Source of the DNA: Neptuniibacter halophilus
Lineage (GTDB): Bacteria > Pseudomonadota > Gammaproteobacteria > Pseudomonadales > Balneatricaceae
Assembly: GCF_030295765.1 (NCBI RefSeq)
Contig: NZ_AP027292.1
Span: 1,054,001 to 1,118,000 of the forward strand
DNA length: 64,000 nt
Direction: 5' to 3'
The notes below the pieces were generated by a model. It made no database searches. It was not told the DNA's origin and saw only the letters and a list, made by a program, of their open reading frames with translations. The stretch's first letter is position 1, and every line of letters starts with the position of its first letter. Of the stretch, positions 55,717 to 64,000 are shown in pieces. Position numbers and translations under genes: made by a program.

Positions 55717-56934
55717 TTAGCGCAGCGTATCCCGATCGCGGAAGCCGATCAGATAGAGGATACCATCCAGCCCCAGCGTAGAGATCGCCTGCTTGGCACT
55801 TTCACGTACCAGCGGCTTGGCGCGGAAGGCAATACCCAGACCCGCGATAGACAGCATCGGCAGGTCATTAGCGCCATCCCCCACAGCGATAGTCTGTTCA
55901 AGGCGTACGCCCTCTTTCCCGGCAATCTCGCGCAGCAGCTCGGCTTTGCGCTCACCGTTCACAATCGTGCCTTTAACCTCACCGGTGACACGGCCTTCAG
56001 CATCAATATCCAGCTCATTGGCATAGACGTAGTCGAAGCCGAGTTTCTTCTGCAGATGGCTGGCGAAGTAATTAAATCCACCGGAGAGTATCGCCGTTTT
56101 AAAGCCCAGCGCACGCAGGTTAGAGACCAGCTCCTCGGCACCCTCAGTCATCGGCAAACGCTCAGCAATCTGATCCAGCACTTTTACATCCAGCCCTTTT
56201 AACAGGGCCATACGTCTCCGGAAACTCTCGTTGAAATCGATCTCACCGCGCATCGCCGCTTCGGTAATCTCTGCCACCTGCTCACCGACACCCGCCTCTT
56301 TCGCCAGCTCATCAATCACTTCAGCTTCGATCAGCGTTGAATCCATATCAAATACCACCAGACGGCGGTTACGACGGTATATATCATCTTTCTGGAAGGC
56401 GATGTCCACATCCAGATCGCTGGCCGCCTTGAGAAACTCTGCACGCAACGCCGCGGCATCAGTGGGCGCACCACGCACCGAAAACTCAACGCAGGCTTTG
56501 CTCTGATCGGTACTGTCGTTCAGGCTGATACGGCCTGAAAGTCGACTGATATTGTCGATGTTCAGACCATGACTGGCCGCAATATCGGTAACCCGCGCAA
56601 TGTGCGCTGAACTCAGCTTCCGTGACAGCAGGGTAATGATATGGCGTGACTTGCCCTGACCATCGACCCACTGCTCATAGTTATCCTCTTCTACCGGCTG
56701 GAAGCGGATATTCATATTCAGCTCATGCGCTTTGAACAGTACATCCCGCAGCAGCGGTGAAGACTCAGCCGAGCGCGGCACCTCGATCAGAATCCCCAGA
56801 GACAGGGTATTGTGGATAACCGCCTGACCTATATCGAGAATATTAATCTCGTACTGAGCCAGTATGCTGGTAATAGCGGAGGTGACACCCGGCTTATCTT
56901 CACCGGAGATATTGAGCAGAATGATCTCTTTCAT
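55717..56934 (-). CDS. serB: Phosphoserine phosphatase with N-terminal ACT domains
   Basis: 405 residues. Two ACT-like domains lie in the first ~175 residues (EIILLNISGEDKPGVTSAITSILAQYEINILDIGQAV), as in Pseudomonas and mycobacterial SerB2. The HAD domain follows: LVVFDMDSTLIEAEVIDELAKEAG, FKTAILSGGFNYFA, and IAVGDGANDLPMLSIAGLGIAFRAKP. It removes phosphate from phosphoserine, the last step of serine synthesis. The ACT part may give feedback control by serine. Confidence 0.95.
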   Translation of the reverse strand: MKEIILLNISGEDKPGVTSAITSILAQYEINILDIGQAVIHNTLSLGILIEVPRSAESSPLLRDVLFKAHELNMNIRFQPVEEDNYEQWVDGQGKSRHIITLLSRKLSSAHIARVTDIAASHGLNIDNISRLSGRISLNDSTDQSKACVEFSVRGAPTDAAALRAEFLKAASDLDVDIAFQKDDIYRRNRRLVVFDMDSTLIEAEVIDELAKEAGVGEQVAEITEAAMRGEIDFNESFRRRMALLKGLDVKVLDQIAERLPMTEGAEELVSNLRALGFKTAILSGGFNYFASHLQKKLGFDYVYANELDIDAEGRVTGEVKGTIVNGERKAELLREIAGKEGVRLEQTIAVGDGANDLPMLSIAGLGIAFRAKPLVRESAKQAISTLGLDGILYLIGFRDRDTLR

Positions 56935-57082
56935 TGAAAGGGTTCCGTAGGACTCTGTTAATGGCGGCGATTATAACAAAAGGCAGAATAGCAGACCTGT
57001 TTATTCCTGCATTCTCACTTTAAAATCAGATCATTAATTCCCCGTTATGGGGCCTGCAGCGCAAAGGACACAAGCAACACGC

Positions 57083-58393
57083 ATGGACTACCTGAGCCAA
57101 CTGATACAGCCCGGTGCCGACCAGCTTTTATTGCTGATTGCTGCCTGTGCCCTGCTTGAGTCACTCGCTTTTGTCGGCCTGTTGTTGCCCGGTGTCGCCT
57201 TGTTGTTTCTGCTGGCCAGCATGGCCGCAGAGCAGGGACTTGGGCTGACGGCGGTGCTTTCTGCTGCCTTTGCCGGCGCCCTGCTGGGTGATGGCCTCAG
57301 CTTTCTTCTCGGACGTTATGCAGCCGACAGAATCGCTCAGTTGCCTTTGCTGCAAAAACATCCTGAATGGCTATCCCGCAGTGAAGCGTTTTTCCGGCGC
57401 TACGGTATAGCCAGCCTGTTTATCGGTCGCTTTATCGGCCCATTGCGACCACTGATCCCCTTTATCGCAGGCACCCTCGGACTCCGGCCCGGCCGCTATC
57501 TGGCCATTAACATCGCCTCTGCGCTCCTCTGGGCTCCCTTTTACCTTTTGCCGGGTTATCTGGCAGGCCTTGCTCTGAGCTCGCTGCAACTCAACCCGGG
57601 ACTACTGCTGGAACTATTACTGATTTTGGCACTGAGCATCTGGCTCTACACTCTGCTGCATCAGCAACTCAGCCAGATGAGTCTGCGCTATCCGCTGAAT
57701 GCACTGCTTCTGCTGTTCTGCAGCAGCAGCCTGTTCTCACTACTGTGCTACCTGCAGATCAGCGGCCAGTGGCAGGTGCAGAACGAAGCTCTGTTCCGGC
57801 AACTGTATGCAACACCGCAAGCCATACAGCCCCTGCTGTATAACCTCGCAGCCAGCCTGACCCGACTCGGTGACACGATCTATATCCTCGGGGCCAGCCT
57901 GGCACTGAGCTTCTGGCTCTGGCGTCAGGGTCAGCGTCTGGCGGGTTTCAGTTTTATTAGCCTGATCGTTGGCGGCAAGCTGTTCAATTCACTGCTCAAG
58001 TGGCTGATCGCCGCACCTCGCCCCGAGCCCGGCATGACACTCAGCAGCTACAGTTTTCCCAGCGGCCACAGCAGTGCCGCCAGCACCTTTTTCTGCGCTC
58101 TGGCGGTGATTCTCGCCTGTGGTGGCACAGCCGGGGTACGCCGCACCCTTTACCTCTGCGCACTGATTCCGGCGGTACTGGTGGCGCTGTCGCGGCCGGT
58201 TCTGGGGGTACACTGGCCACTGGATGTAGCGAGCGGACTGATTGAGGGGATATTTCTGGCATCGCTGCTGCGCTTATGGCTGTTCTTTCGCGACCATGAT
58301 TTCTGTATTCAGGTACAACAAAAAAGCCAGCTCCTCACGGCGCTGGCTGTTTATACACTGATTTATGTAGCGATCAGCGTTTGGCTTTTTTAA
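57083..58393 (+). CDS. DedA-PAP2 fusion membrane protein
   Basis: 436 residues from MDYLSQLIQ; upstream in-frame starts give a non-homologous tail. The DedA/SNARE-associated half covers about 1-200 (LLESLAFVGLLLPGVALL, F.GRFIGPLRPLIPFIAGTLGL). The type 2 phosphatidic acid phosphatase half covers about 215-436, with all three signature pieces: KWLIAAPRP, PSGHS and SRPVLGVHWPLD. There are about ten membrane segments. Such fusions probably flip and dephosphorylate a lipid carrier such as undecaprenyl pyrophosphate; this is inference from the two halves. Its last 20 bases overlap the end of convergent rnr. Confidence 0.9.
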   Translation: MDYLSQLIQPGADQLLLLIAACALLESLAFVGLLLPGVALLFLLASMAAEQGLGLTAVLSAAFAGALLGDGLSFLLGRYAADRIAQLPLLQKHPEWLSRSEAFFRRYGIASLFIGRFIGPLRPLIPFIAGTLGLRPGRYLAINIASALLWAPFYLLPGYLAGLALSSLQLNPGLLLELLLILALSIWLYTLLHQQLSQMSLRYPLNALLLLFCSSSLFSLLCYLQISGQWQVQNEALFRQLYATPQAIQPLLYNLAASLTRLGDTIYILGASLALSFWLWRQGQRLAGFSFISLIVGGKLFNSLLKWLIAAPRPEPGMTLSSYSFPSGHSSAASTFFCALAVILACGGTAGVRRTLYLCALIPAVLVALSRPVLGVHWPLDVASGLIEGIFLASLLRLWLFFRDHDFCIQVQQKSQLLTALAVYTLIYVAISVWLF

Positions 58394-61022
58394 CCTTTAA
58401 ACCCTTCTTCTTTCCCTTAAGCTTGGGTTTGGCGGTCACCTTACGCTTTTTCGACTTATTGCTTTTACCTTTCCCGCCGTTACTGAACTCCATCAGCTCC
58501 TGCTCTGCAGCAGACAGGTTATGCCCGCTGGCGGGTTTCGTTTTATCGCCGCTCAGTTTGCGCTTTGGCGCGGTATCAGCACTGCTGTCTTTGACCTTAC
58601 GGGATTTAGCCAGCGCAGCACGCTGCGAGCCGCGGCGTGGTTTAATCCGGTCGTCATCCTTACCCGGGCGGTTACCCCACTCATGCCGGTGCCCCGGCAG
58701 TTTGCCTGAACGCTCAGAGCCCCCGCCTTCGCCCAGCTTACCCTCGGCCAGCAGTTCCCGGGTCGATTTCTTACGGATCGGCGCATCGGCCGCCAGTTCA
58801 AAGTCGATCTTGCGCTCGTCCAGATCTACCCGGACCACCTTCACCCGAAGGCGGTCGCCCAACTTGAAGACTTTGCGGGTACGCTCTCCCACCAGACGCT
58901 GTTTCGCCTGATCAAAAACATAATAATCACCCGGCAGTGCAGTGATGTGCACCAGCCCTTCAACAAAGAAATCATCCAGTTCAACGAAGACCCCAAATCC
59001 GGTTACTGCCGAGATCACGCCCTCATAATCATCACCGACGTGCTCCTGCATATACTCACATTTGAGCCAGGCCACCACATCACGGGTGGCATCGTCGGAA
59101 CGACGCTCGGTCATGGAGCAGTGCTCACCCAACTGCAGCAGTTGTTCCATGCTGTAGTTGCAAAGGAAGTCCGGGTTGGCCACAAAGGTTTCCGGACGCT
59201 GCAGTGAGCGATCCTCCTGACCTTTGTGGATCGCCGCACGGATCAAACGGTGTACCAGCAGATCAGGATATCGCCGGATCGGCGATGTGAAATGGGTATA
59301 AGCCTGATACGCCAGACCAAAGTGTCCCTGATTATCAGGGCTGTAAACCGCCTGCTGCATAGAGCGCAACATCATGGTCTGGATCAGGTGCCGGTCAGGA
59401 CGGGACTCAATCTGCTCGGCCAGCAACTGATAGTGCTTAGGCTCCGGCTTTTCAGCCCCACCCAGATTCAGACCCAGCTCACCCAGATAAGCGCGAAGGT
59501 TTTCCAGCTTCTGCTCTTTCGGCCCTTCATGCACACGATAGATCGCCGGAATTTTCAGCTTACCGAGGAAACGCGCAGTCGCCACGTTAGCGCAGAGCAT
59601 GCACTCTTCGATCAGTTTGTGGGCATCGTTCCGATGCACCGGCACGATCTGCTCAATTTTACGGTCTTCACCGAAAATCATCCGGGTTTCGGTGGTTTCA
59701 AAATCGATTGCACCGCGCTCTTCACGGGCGCTGCGCAACGCAAAGTAGAGACTGTACAGATCTTCGAGGTGCGGTACCTGCTGCGCATATTCCGCACGCA
59801 GGGCTTTGCCCTCATCGCTCTGTGGCTGCATCAGCATCGCCCCGACCTTGGTGTAGGTCAGACGGGCATGGGACTGAATCACCGCTTCATAGAATTTGTA
59901 ACCGGACAGGTTACCGGCTGCACTGATCGTCATCTCGCAGACCATCGCCAGCCGATCGACATGAGGGTTCAGTGAGCAGAGTCCGTTGGACAGCAACTCC
60001 GGCAGCATCGGCACCACAAATTCGGGGAAGTAGGTCGAGTTGGCGCGCTGGTAAGCTTCTTTATCCAGCTCAGAACCGGGACGCACGTACCAAGAGACAT
60101 CGGCGATGGCGACCCACAGGCGCCAGCCGCCGCCAGGCTTACGCTCAGCATAAACCGCATCATCAAAGTCTTTGGCATCTTCGCCATCGATGGTGACCAG
60201 TGGCAGTGACCGCAGATCGATTCGATTCGCCTTGGCCGACTCTTCCACCTCGGCGGAGAGTTCACCCACCTCCTGACGCACCTCATCGGGCCACTCATGG
60301 GGGATATCATAATTATGGATAGCAACGGTGATCTCCATACCCGGCGCCATATGATCGCCCAGTACCTCGGTCACTTTAGCCTGTGGCCGCTGGCGTTTTC
60401 CCGGCTGGTTAACCAGCTCCGCCACCACCAACTGACCATCTTTGTACTTCAGCGGGTTTTCCGGATCAGGAACGATCATAATCTCCTGAGTAATCCGCTG
60501 GTTTTCAGGGCGCAGGTAACCAAACCCTTCCTGACCATTGAAGCGTCCTACCAGTTTACGGGTATTGCGTTCCAGAACTTCAACAATCTTGCCTTCGCGA
60601 CGCCCCTTAAAGTCGACACTGACCTCCTGCACCAGCACCCGGTCACCGTCGAATACCTGACGCATCTGACGCGGACTCAGCTTGAGGTCATCGCCCCCCT
60701 CTTCGGGTTTCACAAAACCAAAACCATCGCGATGGCCGATCACCCGCCCCCTGATCAGGGACATCCGGTCCATTAACGCAAACTCATTACGCCGGTTACT
60801 GATCAACTGGCCATCGCGGCACATGGCCTTCAGGCGGAAGAACAGTGCATCGCGGCTTTCGGCCTCCCAGACCCCCATCTCCTCACAAAGCTGGGCATGC
60901 CCCACCGGCTCACCCCAGGCTTCCATAAACTGCAGGATATACTCCCGGCTCGGCACGGGGTTATCGTATTTTTCCGCTTCCGCTGCGGCGGATGGGTCAT
61001 TCTTAATCCACTCTTTGCTCAT
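58374..61022 (-). CDS. rnr: Ribonuclease R
   Basis: 882 residues. N-terminal HTH and cold-shock domains, the RNB catalytic domain (about 260-590) with TIDGEDAKDFDDAVYAERKP containing the metal-binding Asp residues, an S1 domain (about 645-725; DDYEGVISAVTGFGVFVELDDFFVEGLVHI), and a Lys-rich tail of about 130 residues (GGKGKSNKSKKRKVTAKPKLKGKKKG) that helps unwind structured RNA. It is a 3'-5' exonuclease acting in rRNA and tmRNA-linked decay. Confidence 0.96.
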   Translation of the reverse strand: MSKEWIKNDPSAAAEAEKYDNPVPSREYILQFMEAWGEPVGHAQLCEEMGVWEAESRDALFFRLKAMCRDGQLISNRRNEFALMDRMSLIRGRVIGHRDGFGFVKPEEGGDDLKLSPRQMRQVFDGDRVLVQEVSVDFKGRREGKIVEVLERNTRKLVGRFNGQEGFGYLRPENQRITQEIMIVPDPENPLKYKDGQLVVAELVNQPGKRQRPQAKVTEVLGDHMAPGMEITVAIHNYDIPHEWPDEVRQEVGELSAEVEESAKANRIDLRSLPLVTIDGEDAKDFDDAVYAERKPGGGWRLWVAIADVSWYVRPGSELDKEAYQRANSTYFPEFVVPMLPELLSNGLCSLNPHVDRLAMVCEMTISAAGNLSGYKFYEAVIQSHARLTYTKVGAMLMQPQSDEGKALRAEYAQQVPHLEDLYSLYFALRSAREERGAIDFETTETRMIFGEDRKIEQIVPVHRNDAHKLIEECMLCANVATARFLGKLKIPAIYRVHEGPKEQKLENLRAYLGELGLNLGGAEKPEPKHYQLLAEQIESRPDRHLIQTMMLRSMQQAVYSPDNQGHFGLAYQAYTHFTSPIRRYPDLLVHRLIRAAIHKGQEDRSLQRPETFVANPDFLCNYSMEQLLQLGEHCSMTERRSDDATRDVVAWLKCEYMQEHVGDDYEGVISAVTGFGVFVELDDFFVEGLVHITALPGDYYVFDQAKQRLVGERTRKVFKLGDRLRVKVVRVDLDERKIDFELAADAPIRKKSTRELLAEGKLGEGGGSERSGKLPGHRHEWGNRPGKDDDRIKPRRGSQRAALAKSRKVKDSSADTAPKRKLSGDKTKPASGHNLSAAEQELMEFSNGGKGKSNKSKKRKVTAKPKLKGKKKGLKVKKAKR

Positions 61023-61099
61023 AGGTCTCTCTGGGGATCACAAAACGCATGCAATATCTCAACAGCATATCACGCATCAGCGTCATCGGCTGAAAATAA

Positions 61100-61123
61100 A
61101 AGAGCCGGCAAGTGCCGGCTCTT
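61100..61123 (-). terminator. Intrinsic terminator of secF
   Basis: Stem AGAGCCGGC / GCCGGCTCT with a 4-nt loop; on the minus strand it is followed by TTTTATTTTC. It starts nine bases after the secF stop and lies before rnr. Confidence 0.87.
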
Positions 61124-61131
61124 CTTCAGGA

Positions 61132-62052
61132 TTATGGACGATCGTCCACCTCTTCCTCTTTCTCCTCGGGAGGCATCAGATCCTCTTTGGAGATATTCAT
61201 CATGACCAGCACGTTGGCAGCGACATAGATCGATGAGTAAGTACCCACCAGCACACCGACCAGAAGCGCAATGGCGAAACCGTGGATCATCTCACCACCA
61301 AAGGTTGCCAGCGCCATCAGCACCAGCAAGGTGGTTAAAGAGGTCACCATGGTACGTCCCAGCGTCTGGCTCAGGGAGGCGTTCATAATCTCCAGTGCGG
61401 TGCCTTTACGCATCTTACGGAAGTTCTCACGAATACGGTCCGAAACAACGATGGTATCGTTGAGCGAGTAACCGATTACCGCCAGAACTGCCGCCAGAAC
61501 GGTCAGGTCAAAGTCGATCTGGAACAGGGCAAAAAAGCCCAGCACGATCAGCACGTCATGGGCCAGTGCCGCCACCGCACCCAGCGAGAACTTAATCTGG
61601 AAACGGAATGCAACGTAAACCATGATCATAAACAGGGCCAGCAGCATGCCCATGCCACCCTGCTCGCGCAACTCTTCACCGACCTGCGCGCCCACATATT
61701 CGTTACGGCGCAGGTTCAGTTGCTGGGTTTCGCCCTGCTGCAGCGCAGACAGAACCTTATCACCCAGTTTCGGATCATGGTCTTCACCCAGACGGATCAG
61801 GATATCCGTGGGCGAACCAAAGGTCTGAACCACCGCATCCTCATAACCGACGCCTTTCAACTGGTCACGGATCTTGTTCAGATCCGCAGGCTGTTCGTAG
61901 CCGATCTCAACCAGACTACCGCCGGTGAAATCGAGGCCGAACTTCAGGCCATTTACCGCCAGTGCACCAATAGACACCAGCAGCAGAACCACCGAGCAGG
62001 CTGCCGCCAGTTTGCGGAAGCCCATAAAGTTATAAATTTTCTCTGCAGACAT
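61132..62052 (-). CDS. secF: Protein translocase subunit SecF
   Basis: 306 residues from MSAEKIYNFMGFRK, with AGGAG upstream; a 15-codon longer frame overlaps secD. TM1 is near 12-32, the periplasmic part has DFTGGSLVEIGYE, and five further helices follow with RIRENFRKMRKGTALEIMNASLSQTLGRTMVTSLTTLL, the SecF signature. With SecD it uses the proton gradient to pull proteins through SecYEG. It follows secD after 10 bases. Confidence 0.96.
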   Translation of the reverse strand: MSAEKIYNFMGFRKLAAACSVVLLLVSIGALAVNGLKFGLDFTGGSLVEIGYEQPADLNKIRDQLKGVGYEDAVVQTFGSPTDILIRLGEDHDPKLGDKVLSALQQGETQQLNLRRNEYVGAQVGEELREQGGMGMLLALFMIMVYVAFRFQIKFSLGAVAALAHDVLIVLGFFALFQIDFDLTVLAAVLAVIGYSLNDTIVVSDRIRENFRKMRKGTALEIMNASLSQTLGRTMVTSLTTLLVLMALATFGGEMIHGFAIALLVGVLVGTYSSIYVAANVLVMMNISKEDLMPPEEKEEEVDDRP

Positions 62053-62062
62053 CACCCGCTCC

Positions 62063-63916
62063 TTAAATCGACAGTTTACTGATCTGACGGCCGCCATAGG
62101 TCAGGTTGACCAGTGCGCGGGTGACCAGAATCGCTGTGAACATGGAGGTCAGAATCCCCACCGACAGGGTAATCGCAAAGCCTTTAACCGGCCCGGTACC
62201 CATGGCAAAGAGGATCACTGCCGCCAGCAGCGTTGTAATGTTGGCATCAAAGATAGTGGTAAATGCCCGGCCAAAACCGGCATTGATCGCTGATTGCGGC
62301 GGCAGACCGTTTTTCAGCTCCTCTTTGATACGCGAGAAGATCAGTACGTTGGCGTCCACCGCCATACCTACCGTCAGTACGATACCGGCAATACCCGGCA
62401 GCGTCAGGGTAGCCGACAGCATCGACATCACCGCAATCAGCAGCATCAGGTTGAAGCCCAGTGCGATATTCGCCAGCAGACCAAATACGCGGTAGTAAAC
62501 CAGCATAAACAGCAGCACCAGTGCCAGACCGATCTGAACCGAGATCATACCGCTCTCAATGTTCTGCGCGCCAAGGCTTGGCCCGACAGTCCGCTCTTCA
62601 ACAAAGTAGATCGGCGCCGCCAGCGCACCCGCTCGCAGCAGCAGTGCCAGCTCAGAAGATTCACCCGCACCGTCCAGACCGGTAATACGGAACTGGCTGC
62701 CCAGCACCGCCTGGATGGTTGCCAGTGAGATGATATTCTTCTCGGTGTAGCGCACCTTCTCTACGACCTGCTCACCATCCACCACTTTCCGCACGGTACG
62801 CTCTTTATCTTCAACAAAGAGCACCGCCATACGGCGCTGGATCGCGTTCTTGGTAGCCCGCGCCATCAGCTCACCACCCTTGGAATCCAGAGTGATATTC
62901 ACCTGCGGCTGACCATTTTCATCGAACGAAGCCTGCGCATTGGAAACGTTATCACCCTTGATGATGACATCTTTTTCCAGTGTCGCGCGGCGGCCCGGTT
63001 CGCTACGGAACTCATAGACTTCAGTGCGTGCAGAACTGCTGCCCGGTTTAGCTTCCAGACGGAACTCGAGCGTTGCAGTTTTACCGATAATCTTCTTCGC
63101 CGCCGCCGTATCCTGAATACCCGGCAACTGAACTACGATCCGGTTACGGCCCTGACGCTGTACCAGCGGTTCAGCCACACCCAGTTCGTTAACACGGTTA
63201 CGCAGGGTGGTCAGGTTCTGCTTGATCGCATAGGTTTCGATATCAGCAATGGCCTGCTCAGTCAGGTTAACCACCGCGAAGAAGCCCCCTTCAGCATCGT
63301 CAGCAGTCACCAGAAATTCCTGATACTCCTTACGCAACAGGCTGACCGCGGCTTCACGATCTTCCAGCTTGCTGAATTTGATCGCCAGACCACCATCTTC
63401 CAGTGTATCCAGCTTGCGGTAGCGCAGCTTCTCTTCACGCAGGCGACCTTTGATCTCAGAAGCGTAATTTTCCAGCTTCTGATTGACCGCTTTTGGCAGA
63501 TCTACTTCCAGCAGGAAGTGCACACCACCACGCAGGTCGAGGCCCAGCTTCATGGGACCGGCACCCATCGAGGTCAGCCAGTCCGGGGTCGTCGGTGCCA
63601 GGTTCAGGGCAACGATGTAATCATCCCCCACCACGCGGTGAACAATATCTTTAGCTTTTAGCTGAGTTTCACCATCAGGGAACCGGATCAGACCCGCGTT
63701 TTTGTCCACTTCAGCCGACTTGATTGAGATCCCTTCACGTTCCAGTGATGCCGTTACCCGGTCCAGCAGCGGCTGGTCAACTTCAAACACATCGCGGGTT
63801 CCGGTCAACTGAATGGCATAATCATCGGGATAGATGTTTGGCGCGGCATACAGACCACCCAGCACCAACACAAACAGAATAAGGAGATTTTTCCAGAGGG
63901 GGTATCGATTGAGCAT
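62063..63916 (-). CDS. secD: Protein translocase subunit SecD
   Basis: 617 residues from MLNRYPLWKNLLILFVLVLGGLYAAPNIYPDDY; 14 extra in-frame codons upstream are unlikely. TM1 is followed by the large periplasmic P1 domain (GLDLRGGVHFLLEVD) and a five-helix bundle with GIVLTVGMAVDANVLIFSRIKEELKNG. It partners SecF. The yajC gene lies upstream, as in most proteobacteria. Confidence 0.96.
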   Translation of the reverse strand: MLNRYPLWKNLLILFVLVLGGLYAAPNIYPDDYAIQLTGTRDVFEVDQPLLDRVTASLEREGISIKSAEVDKNAGLIRFPDGETQLKAKDIVHRVVGDDYIVALNLAPTTPDWLTSMGAGPMKLGLDLRGGVHFLLEVDLPKAVNQKLENYASEIKGRLREEKLRYRKLDTLEDGGLAIKFSKLEDREAAVSLLRKEYQEFLVTADDAEGGFFAVVNLTEQAIADIETYAIKQNLTTLRNRVNELGVAEPLVQRQGRNRIVVQLPGIQDTAAAKKIIGKTATLEFRLEAKPGSSSARTEVYEFRSEPGRRATLEKDVIIKGDNVSNAQASFDENGQPQVNITLDSKGGELMARATKNAIQRRMAVLFVEDKERTVRKVVDGEQVVEKVRYTEKNIISLATIQAVLGSQFRITGLDGAGESSELALLLRAGALAAPIYFVEERTVGPSLGAQNIESGMISVQIGLALVLLFMLVYYRVFGLLANIALGFNLMLLIAVMSMLSATLTLPGIAGIVLTVGMAVDANVLIFSRIKEELKNGLPPQSAINAGFGRAFTTIFDANITTLLAAVILFAMGTGPVKGFAITLSVGILTSMFTAILVTRALVNLTYGGRQISKLSI

Positions 63917-63942
63917 AGCGCCCTTTTCCCTGATAAAAACAG

Positions 63943-63967
63943 AAGCGCCACTGATCAAGTGGCGCTT
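63943..63967 (-). terminator. Hairpin between yajC and secD, possible attenuator
   Basis: Ten-bp stem AAGCGCCACT / AGTGGCGCTT with a 5-nt loop, followed on the minus strand by the imperfect T tract TCTGTTTTTATC. It lies between the yajC stop and the secD start. Confidence 0.6.
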
Positions 63968-63976
63968 TGGATTAGC

Positions 63977-64000
63977 TTAGATGCTCTTGATAGTGCCCTT
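63977..64000 (-). CDS. yajC: YajC, last seven codons only
   Basis: The frame entering from the right edge reads K-G-T-I-K-S-I-stop, the typical C-terminal end of gammaproteobacterial YajC, and secD-secF follow in the standard yajC-secD-secF order. YajC is a small accessory subunit of the Sec translocase. Confidence 0.75.
   Translation of the reverse strand, partial: KGTIKSI

Noticed and set aside
59226..59975. Long plus-strand open frame opposite rnr
   Set aside because: Antisense to the catalytic region of a complete rnr; no ribosome site and no recognisable domain.

Overview
This 64 kb window is chromosomal DNA from a motile, polarly flagellated marine gammaproteobacterium, most likely of the Oceanospirillaceae (Amphritea/Neptunomonas/Marinobacterium-like). 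The basis is the FleQ/FleS/FleR flagellar cascade, a FimX-like protein, the acs gene beside a CrbS/CrbR-type two-component system, and the Pseudomonas-like order hemA / TPR lipoprotein / lolB / tRNA-Gln / prs / rplY / pth / ychF. The genus call is inference from gene content and order; no 16S rRNA gene is present.

Layout. Positions 1-3304 hold the end of a hybrid histidine kinase (+) facing a LuxR-type response regulator and acetyl-CoA synthetase (both -). Positions 3521-7411 are the fleQ-fleS-fleR operon (-). Positions 7662-21505 are a twelve-gene, tightly packed glycan island (+). It has a CDP-3,6-dideoxyhexose front end (rfbF, rfbG, rfbH), two radical SAM enzymes, a divergent NeuB-type synthase fused to a cupin, a thiamine-diphosphate enzyme of the acetolactate synthase superfamily, an SDR-HAD fusion, a sugar C-methyltransferase-like protein, a Gmm-like Nudix protein, a GT2 glycosyltransferase and one protein I cannot place. 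Positions 21671-28332 (-) hold a TPR/GT41 (OGT-like) glycosyltransferase directly coupled to fliS, then fliD, flaG and fliC, with a fliT-like gene divergent from fliC. The island therefore sits between the flagellar master regulators and the filament genes. The best reading is that it makes an unusual flagellin sugar that the OGT-like enzyme or the GT2 transfers; a role in surface polysaccharide is not excluded.

Positions 28885-41810 are mixed: tandem copies of an extragenic repeat, an RND/YCF48-like pair, an Aer-type receptor, a small zinc-ribbon protein, a sigma-54 activator next to a CoA-transferase with a good sigma-54 promoter and palindrome, sixA, an AEC permease, a WYL regulator with an ABM protein, and an ankyrin-like protein. 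Positions 41811-52949 are housekeeping: moeB, prmC, prfA and hemA (-), then a TPR lipoprotein, lolB, tRNA-Gln, prs, rplY, pth, ychF and a Met-Gln-Met-Gln tRNA array (+). The ispE gene normally found between lolB and prs is absent. Positions 53440-64000 hold a FimX-like degenerate GGDEF/EVL protein, serB, a DedA-PAP2 fusion, rnr, secF, secD and the last codons of yajC.

The most interesting parts are (a) the glycan island with its unusual enzyme combination and altered active-site residues, (b) an extragenic repeat whose edge supplies the TAG stop codon of two different genes, (c) the activator/palindrome/sigma-54 promoter module before the CoA-transferase, (d) a strongly structured gene-free stretch before sixA, and (e) a gene-free stretch with short palindromes and a duplicated motif next to the tRNA array.
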